A DNA stretch of 64,000 nucleotides, taken from assembly GCF_018446385.1 (NCBI RefSeq), contig NC_056002.1, positions 6,807,474 through 6,871,473 on the forward strand. The letters run 5' to 3'. This document shows positions 57,493 to 64,000 of this stretch, in pieces. The position numbers were made by a program, and so were the translations under genes. The notes under the pieces are model-generated. The model made no database searches and had not been told where the DNA came from. It worked only from the letters and a program-made list of their open reading frames with translations. The stretch's first letter is position 1. Each line of letters opens with the position of its first letter. Origin of the DNA: Zingiber officinale (lineage: Eukaryota; Streptophyta; Magnoliopsida; Zingiberales; Zingiberaceae).

Positions 57493-58663
57493 TTTTTATC
57501 GAAACTTCCTTCGTTTTGTAAAAATACCAAACGACCTCCAAAAATTACATAAAAATACTCTAAAAATTTCTAAAAATCCCTAGAATATTTCTATTACATT
57601 TTTAAATATTTTAAATTACTTTTAGGACTCTAATTGAGGAAATTTCATCAGAGCAGTTCCCATTCTCCAGCATCACACATCAGCACCATCCTTGCCGTCT
57701 TCAAGTAAGAAAGTATTTAGTTTTCTTTTATGCTTTCTTTATTATTTGCAGTATAGAGTATCTGCTTATATGTGCTTAGGAAAGAAGAAAATTCATGTTT
57801 TAATTTTCTATGTTTTGATACATATGCTTAGAAAAAAATAGAGACAATTTTAGTTTTGTTTCTCTTATATTCATATATACATAAGTATGTTTAGAAAGGA
57901 TAGAGAAGTTAAGAGACTAAGGAACAAAAGAGTATCATTAGTAGAAGTCATTTAGAACAAGGCGCTCATAGACATCGGTTTAGGCTGAGAGAGATGGTTG
58001 GAGGTTTAGGTTTAAGTTTAGGCTGAGAGAAGGGGCGCGATATTGGTTTAGGTTTGGAGGGAAGTTTGTGAAGTGTTGTAAATTTTGGCTGGTGGAAAAA
58101 TTAAATTATTTTTTTTTTGTTCATTAACACTGGGCTTTAAAAATCGCTGTTAAAATCGATGTCTATTAACAAAAAACAAGGCGCTCATAGACATCGGCTA
58201 AAAAACCGATGTCTATGAGCAAAAATCTGCGCTCATAGACACCGATTTTTGGAAAAACCGGTGTAAAATACTCAAAGACATCGATTTTTGCTTAAAACTG
58301 TTGTTGTTCCACCGATGTCTATGAGGGTTTTTTTTTGTAGTGATAACTAGAGGGGTGGCTAAAAGTTCTCTCAAGTTCTATCCTTACCTCCATGCTCCAA
58401 CTCCTCAAAATCCTTCGGCTTCTTGTGTATCTCTCGTGAGTCATGACTCATATGAAATGAAATAAATGATCAATAATTCAATTGCTTTTAACATTGGGAA
58501 GGAATGAAAAAATTAGAATTGGATTTTGGGTTGGACTAAATTAAATTTGTACATTGGACATACTAATTTTTTTTTACTATGCTACCTAGTAAAAGAATAG
58601 GCCAAAGCAGGCCTGGGCTACAGCCTTGGCCTGCCACCTCTTGGATCCGCCCATGGTTGTTCC

Positions 58664-59036
58664 TTTCAGGAATACGACCTCACCGTCGCTCCTCCAGTTG
58701 CTTACCTTAACCTACCTGCTAAACGTTGGTCCTTTAGACCTGTTTGGGCTTTCTACTTAGCTTTGGATTGGCACACCAGGACTATCCCTCGATCTTCGGT
58801 CCCCTAGACCTATCGAGCTCACTGCCAAGTGTCAGGTCCCCTCAACCCACTTGGACTTTTCACTTGGGTTCCACGATCTACTAAGTTTTTCTGCCTAGCC
58901 TCCAACTAGCACTGTTCCGGTTGAGTAAACAGCCTACACACTTAGTCAACTTGTTAGATCACAACAAGACTTAACTTGAACCTTTAACAGCATCAAAACT
59001 TAGGATTGATTCTGGTGCAACTTGCACCAACACCAC
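58664..59036 (-). repeat. start of second SIRE-like LTR (minus)
   Basis: Minus-strand start TGTTGGTGCAAGTTGCACCA at 59036. It continues, after the MITE/CACTA block, at 52493. Confidence 0.55.
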
Positions 59037-59253
59037 CTAGGTTGTTACGAAGTAAACTCGGAATCTTCTCTTATTTAAATGTCATTTATTTTTATTAACT
59101 AATGTGAGTTTGTCTTTGCTAAAGTAGAAAGCAAAAGAATTATCAACTTTTAATTGTAGGGCTATTCACCCCCTCTAGCTGACCTCCAAGGGGCCAACAA
59201 GTTGTATCAGAGTCCAATCGCTTCAAGAGAACTAATAGTCAATCAAAGCACAA
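59037..59253 (+). repeat. SIRE-like U5 end, primer site and leader (plus)
   Basis: Plus-strand U5 end (TTCACCCCCTCTAGCTGACC ... GGCCAACA at 59200) followed by TTGTATCAGAGTCC, a slightly changed copia primer site, and a gag-like ATGGCCGGAGCTAGC at 59256. Orientation is opposite to the adjoining LTR part. Confidence 0.6.
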
Positions 59254-60050
59254 GAGATGGCCGGAGCTAGCATTTACCCATCATGTTTCGGTAATTTCCT
59301 CGATTTCATATTCTTCTGATGACGACTCGGTATTCATCGAAGAGTTGGATTCAGCTTCTTTTGGTTCTTTGTAGAGCTTCACAAACTTTTTCTAAAGTTC
59401 TTTTGCACTTTTGTAGTTGTCGATTCTATTGAGATCTTAGGCTGGCAGAACGCTCAGAAGGTAGAACTCAGTCTTACCATTTGTCGTAAAATCGTTGCGC
59501 TACTTTTCACTTCATCGATGCTCCTTAAATTCTTTTCCTTCTTTGCTTTTGGACATTTCAAAACCATACTTAATCATTATTGAAATATTGAAATCGGTTT
59601 TAAAATATATAATAGCCGAGTACCTACCTGAAGACAAAGAAACCTCTTCCGAGATGAACATCGATGAAGGAGAAGAGTCTTCGGAAGAAAGCGACGACGA
59701 AGGGGAGCATCGGACAACGAAATAATAACGATAAGTAAGGTACATTCCCGATCCCCTGCAAAACTATTTGAGTTCATTAAAATACTTTCTAAAAATATGT
59801 TTAATTTAGAAAAATAAAATGCAAAGTTAAAATTAACTTTAGCAAATGCATGCAGACTAAAAGATTTTGATAATTTGAAAATTGAAAATAAAAATTTGAA
59901 AGAACAAATAGATAAATTGAAAAATGACTATGCATGTTCAAATATTCCTCAAAATTCAAAATTTAAAGAACTAAACTGGTACTTACGATTTCATAAAGGC
60001 CAAATTAGAAAGTTGTCATAAAAATATGTACCGATTTTTTTTTAATTAAA
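59254..60050. pseudogene. SIRE-like gag remnants, middle segment inverted
   Basis: Plus strand: MAGASIYP (59256-) and, further on, ETSSEMNIDEGEESSEESDD (59640-59700) and a coiled-coil stretch (DNLKIENKNLKEQIDKLKND, about 59868-59930). Minus strand between them: GKTEFYLLSVLPA, DLNRIDNYKSAKEL and FVKLYKEPKEAESNSSMNTE (59500-59300), which is gag read the other way. Stops are frequent. A local inversion of about 300 bp explains the pattern. Confidence 0.6.
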
Positions 60051-61138
60051 CTAGTAGGTAGGAACTTATATTGGGTTCCAAAAGTATTTTTAGATTAAAT
60101 TTTCATGCATGCCTTATTTTTAAATTGAATTAAAATTTTTTAAATTATCTAATGTTTTTAAATATTTTTTTATAAAATCTCAATTAGAAATTAATTAAAA
60201 TTTGAATTTTTCTAGAAAGAAAATTTCGTCACTTATCTATAGGAAAATTTTTTATTTTTTATGAATTGTTTAACAAAAAATAAAATTTTCTATTTAAAAA
60301 TATTTCATAGAGTTATTTTTTTAAACTTTATTTTTTGTGAAAGATTATCATATTCTATCTTCAAGAAAATATTTTTAAAATTTTTGACCGTAGATTATTT
60401 TTCAATGATTTTTTTAAAACTCATATTTTTTAATTTAGAATTATTTCACAGAGATAATTTTTATAAAATTTATTTTTCTATGAAAACTCATCATGTTATG
60501 TCCAAGAAAATATTTTAAAATTTTTTGAATTTTATATAAACTATTTATCCAAATAAGAATTTTGAATATTAAAAATTCTTGAAAATTTAATTTTTAAAAA
60601 TTTATTTTTTGTAAAGTTACTTGCTATTATATATTCTCAGAAAAAATTTCACGAGGTTAATAACTATTTTTAAGTTTTTTTTTTTGAAAATATGTATTTA
60701 TACCGAAAAGAATTTGTTTCTACTTAAAATAATTTCAATCTTTTGTGAAAATTTTTATATCGACTTTAAATATGCCTGTTAAACTATTATATAAATTTTG
60801 AAATTTTTTTCAAATCTAAAATTATTTTTTAAATTAATTTTCCAAAAATAGTCTATAAATTAAAAAATTCAGATTTTCAAAACTTAAAGTTCTTGGTTTT
60901 TTCTGAATGATAGTATTTTTTTTAAACCTTAGACTTTATTTTATATTTATTTCAAGTTATTATTATGTAAAACCTCTATTTTTAATGTGATCGAAGGGGG
61001 AGAAATGAAGGTTAAGTCTAAGGGGAGGTAGCATTAATTTTTGCATGTTATTTAATTACAAAATTTATTACCTTACTGTTATTTATTGTTTGTTTAACCT
61101 AACTTAATTTGGGTTGCTCACATCAAAAAGTGAAAGAT
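60051..61138 (+). other. AT-rich decayed interior of SIRE-like element
   Basis: Very AT-rich with long A/T runs and no recognisable domain. Near the right end, a purine-rich tract (CATCAAAAAGTGAAAGAT, 61121-61138) may be the polypurine tract. Confidence 0.45.
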
Positions 61139-61788
61139 TGTAAGTAACACATAGTAGTTTGATATGATCAATCAAGTTAAGTTAGGTTTTGTTGTAGCTT
61201 AACTCTTGTGTTTAAGTGTGTAAGAACTTAGAAGCACAGAAAGTCGAGCGAAAGACACAACTAGTGAGAAGGATGACATAGGAGAGAGCTGACGGGGTCG
61301 ATGTGTCCGAGGGATGAAGCGCTGTGAAAGAGCACGCTGGCGGACGAGAGGGAGGCGGGCGGCGTTTCCGAGGGACGACAGGCCGAAGCGGAAGGTTGCT
61401 CGAGAAAGTCAGAAAATGGGTTCGGGTGAGCTCTATTCTGGATGACCGAAATCACCTATGCGAGCGGAGCCGAAGCGGAAGACCTGGACCCAAGAGAGCA
61501 AAATCGGAGCAGAAGACCAGGACCAAAAGTCAACATTTCTGTTGACTTTCCATCCAGGCATTCGAACCCCCGGGACAGCATGGGGAGCCTAGGCTCGGTG
61601 GCGTCGTGGATAGAAGTTCAGCCTGGTCCGGGTGCCCATAATTGATCTAGGAGCTCGGACTAGAAAACTTATCGATTCGCCAGTTGTTACGATCCGTTGC
61701 AATGTGGATAAATTTTTAACCGCGTCTAAGTGTTTGAAACCCTTCAAGGCGCCCCAGTCAAGAATATTACTGGAGATTTTCAAGTAGT
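61139..61788 (+). repeat. possible 3' LTR fragment of SIRE-like element
   Basis: Follows the polypurine-like tract and starts TGTAAGTAACACATAG. It contains a GC-rich block (61300-61520, GGAGCCGAAGCGGAAGAC). The right end is replaced by the TRIM. Two open frames (61324, 61442) are not recognisable. Confidence 0.4.
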
Positions 61789-62094
61789 TGTTGGGGTTGC
61801 AAGGTTGCAAACATAGTCCCATATTGAAAACACATAGGAAAGATCATGGGTTTATAAGAGAAAGATATCTCCATTGGCATGAGGTCTTTTGGGTAGAGCC
61901 CAAGAGCAAAACCATGAGGGCTTAGGCCCAAAGTGGACAATATCATGCAATTGTGAAGATATCTAAATTTTTTTCGATCCAACAATTGGTATTAGAGCCC
62001 GGACTACCCGAAGGTTTAACTGCCGGCTGTGCACAAGAGCTATGGTCTAATTGAGCCATGTGGGTACAATATTGACCTCGAACAAAGAAAGTAG
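61789..62094 (+). mobile_element. TRIM retroelement, 5' LTR and start of interior
   Basis: 196-bp LTR (61789-61984, TGTTGGGGTTGC to CCAACA) followed by primer site TGGTATTAGAGCC (61987-61999) and a short interior. The LTR text with TAGTCCCATATTG and GCCCAAAGTGGACAATATC is a common plant TRIM. It is interrupted at 62095 by a copia LTR. Confidence 0.75.
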
Positions 62095-63931
62095 TGTTAG
62101 TTAGAGCCCTAGAACCAATCATTTGATGATTGTTGTATGGACTTGTTGTATCATATTCTTGTATATAAATACAGACATTTGTTTTGGTTATTATACTTAT
62201 TTGTATTAGTGTCAAATAACTAAGTATAATAGCGTCCTCGAATAGAAGGTTCTTACCTATATCAATCGATTGGTTGAATCGATAGTGAGATGATATAGGA
62301 AACACTACTCTTAATCATTCCTAGTCAAGTATTAACATTCAGGGACAATGTTAATGCGACGAGACTAACATGTAGGTTAACTCGATGACTTGATCTCACT
62401 AGTCATGGATATGGAGATATCAAGTTGACACATGGGTATGCATTGGAGATGTATACTGAATGACCCGCTATGAGAAAGTATCATGGATCGTTATATGAGT
62501 GTCATATACTTTCTCATGTGGCTATTAGTATGACTACTAGTCCTTGGACCTGAAGTCACCATGGTTCCCTACATAAGGAGTTACGTACTTTGGTTTCGTC
62601 AAACGTCACCCGTAATTAGGTGGACTATAAAGGCGATTACTGGGTATGTAACAAATTATGCGGAGGGATGTGAGTGATGTAGATGGGATCTATCCCTCCT
62701 ATATGATGGGAGAGACATCAATATTCTTGATAGAGTGAGACCACTAAGTGCATGACCATGCCCAAATGAGTCAATATAAGATATTGAGCTCATTTGATCG
62801 AGTGATTCTACTTGGAGTTCGAGATTTAGATTGATTAGAGGATGACACGGTCTATGCCTCATATTGATCAATCTAGATGTCTAGGATAGAAGGACAATGT
62901 CATATATTGTGAGGAGTCACAATTAGTAGTCATAAAGTGATGTTGGATCTCAACATTCTTATAACTTGGGTAGTAATGATGTGTTGCTAGATACCGCTCA
63001 TTACTTATGCTTCTAAATTTGTTTAGGAACATTGCCAACGTTATAAGAACCTATAGGGTCACACACAAAGAGCAATTATATGGAGATTAGGTTCATTTGA
63101 TGAACTTAAAGGATTAGGTTCATGTGATGAACCAAATTGGATTAAGAGTAATCCAAATTGAGCTAATTGAGTTGGACTCAATTTGGTTCATGTGTTAAGT
63201 GAGTCTAATTTGGACTTAGACTCATTTAATTAATTTAATTCAATGAATAGAGATTCATTAAATTAAAATTGACTTGAACCAATGGTTAGATTAGATCAAC
63301 CAAGGGAGAGAAGTGGTCAAATTTGACTTGACTTGAGAGGAAGATGAAGGGTCAATTTTGACTTGACCATTTGCCACCTCATTGGTGAGTTGGCATTAAG
63401 TGGTCAAATGATGATGCTCCACATCATCATGGTTGCTTAAGTGGAATGCCACCTCATGGGAGTTACCAATAGTTGTGACTCTTGGCATCCTATGGAGGTT
63501 ACAATTCCCCTTAAAGTGGCCGGCCACTTTTGATGTGTAGTAAGTGCATTTTTGTGTGCTTGTGTGAGTAACTCCATCATCTTCTTCCCCTCTAGTTTTC
63601 TTCTTGCTCTCCCTCTCCTCCATTACTGATCTCTAAGGTTGCTAGCACATCCTTAGAGGTTCTTCTCCATCTCTTGCTTGTGTGGATACACATAGAGAAG
63701 TGTCTACTTTGACACTTTCGAGATCCGGCGTACCGAGGACGAGCGGGATTGCGAAGGGCTTCGCATCAAGGGTAAATTCCTTCTCCTTGTAGATCTAGTT
63801 TAGAACTAGTGTAAGAAACTCATACTCGTAATGTTTTTCGAAATTTTATTTCTTTGCACGGATCCGTGGCATGGGGGTTTCGGGGTTTCCGCAATGCAAA
63901 AAGCGGTTTTTGCGGCCCGAAAACCCCAACA
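62095..63931 (+). repeat. 5' LTR of a copia element continuing past the window
   Basis: TGTTAGTTAGAGCCC start, AACCCCAACA end, 1837 bp. A TATATAAATA box lies at 62161-62170, only about 66 bases in, so U3 is very short and R/U5 very long. The small open frames inside are not genes. Confidence 0.82.
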
Positions 63932-63932
63932 G

Positions 63933-63945
63933 TGGTATCAGAGCC
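63933..63945 (+). other. primer binding site of the right-hand copia element
   Basis: TGGTATCAGAGCC directly after the LTR, a perfect match to the common copia site. The body of the element lies beyond base 64000. Confidence 0.85.
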
Positions 63946-64000
63946 ACGTGTGAAGTCTTGTACGAGTTTAATTTGTATTTTTATGAAAAGTAGTAGATCT

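Larger units (their letters stand above)
52525..58342. mobile_element. CACTA (En/Spm) element, 5.8 kb, no transposase seen
   Basis: Terminal inverted repeats CACTACAACAAAAATCCTCA and, at the right end, TGAGGG...TTTTTGTAGTG. Subterminal regions (52550-52850, 57950-58320) are packed with direct and inverted ACATCGG/ACCGGTGT words, as expected for transposase-binding repeats. No ORF inside resembles a transposase. The flanks fit a TAA duplication with a one-base offset. Confidence 0.82.
52503..58654. mobile_element. MULE-type MITE of about 334 bp, split by CACTA
   Basis: Perfect 9-bp duplication GGTTGTTCC (52494-52502 and 58655-58663). Ends TAGGGGTGGAGCTAGG and, reversed, ATGGGCGGATCCAAGAGG are imperfect inverted repeats. 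Only 22 bp lie left and 312 bp right of the CACTA insertion. No coding capacity. Nine-base duplications are typical of Mutator-like elements. Confidence 0.78.

Noticed and set aside
59495-59777. Acidic small protein gene
   Set aside because: The Glu/Ser-rich stretch is a fragment of SIRE-like gag, with further gag text on both sides in mixed orientation.

Overview
This is a stretch of flowering-plant nuclear DNA. It holds one ordinary host gene, followed by about 57 kb of nested transposable elements. The host gene has plant-type GT-AG introns, and every large repeat belongs to a plant lineage (Ty1/copia including SIRE-like, Ty3/gypsy Tat and Athila, CACTA, MULE-type MITE, TRIM). The style of several LTRs (GGCGCC-rich SIRE-like LTRs, an OPT protein close to other monocots) suggests a monocot, perhaps Zingiberales. 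That placement is inference from recognition only, with low confidence.

Layout. 1-6.63 kb: upstream DNA, a GC-rich promoter with a TATA box, and a six-exon oligopeptide transporter gene (OPT, 737 codons). Its first intron (2.3 kb) carries three related palindromic MITE-like repeats. 6.72-10.53 kb: a copia element lacking gag and protease, inserted 87 bp after the OPT stop codon. About 10.56-35.41 kb: remains of a minus-strand copia element (D) split by two large insertions. The first (A, 12.30-23.77 kb, minus strand) is a near-complete Tat-type gypsy element with CTGGG target duplication, gag-PR-RT-RH-archaeal RH-INT, a tandem array, and an opposite-strand extra gene with its own TATA box and intron. 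The second (B, 24.12-33.27 kb) is an Athila-related element with gag-protease and an extra ORF but no reverse transcriptase or integrase. A second, older and truncated relative of B (C, 35.41-41.04 kb) abuts D on its right.

41-51.5 kb: a minus-strand SIRE-like LTR, split by a solo copia LTR (target duplication CATTC) and by a related copia element whose 5' LTR is truncated and which keeps only RT and RNase H remnants. 51.5-59.2 kb: another SIRE-like LTR hit by a MULE-type MITE (9-bp duplication GGTTGTTCC), which was itself hit by a 5.8-kb CACTA element with no recognisable transposase. 59.2-61.8 kb: decayed SIRE gag, part of it inverted, then the 3' region. 61.79-64 kb: a TRIM interrupted by the 5' LTR of a copia element that runs off the window.

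Most interesting system: elements B and C carry arrays of short GC-rich stem-loops (arms such as GGCCGTGTC with GACACGGCC) whose bases co-vary between units. The arrays sit directly upstream of TATA-like boxes, once in the LTR and a second time inside the element just before the extra ORF. This suggests a duplicated promoter module serving a second transcript in a pol-less retrotransposon lineage. Other LTRs in the window show a similar palindrome-array-then-TATA layout with unrelated words.
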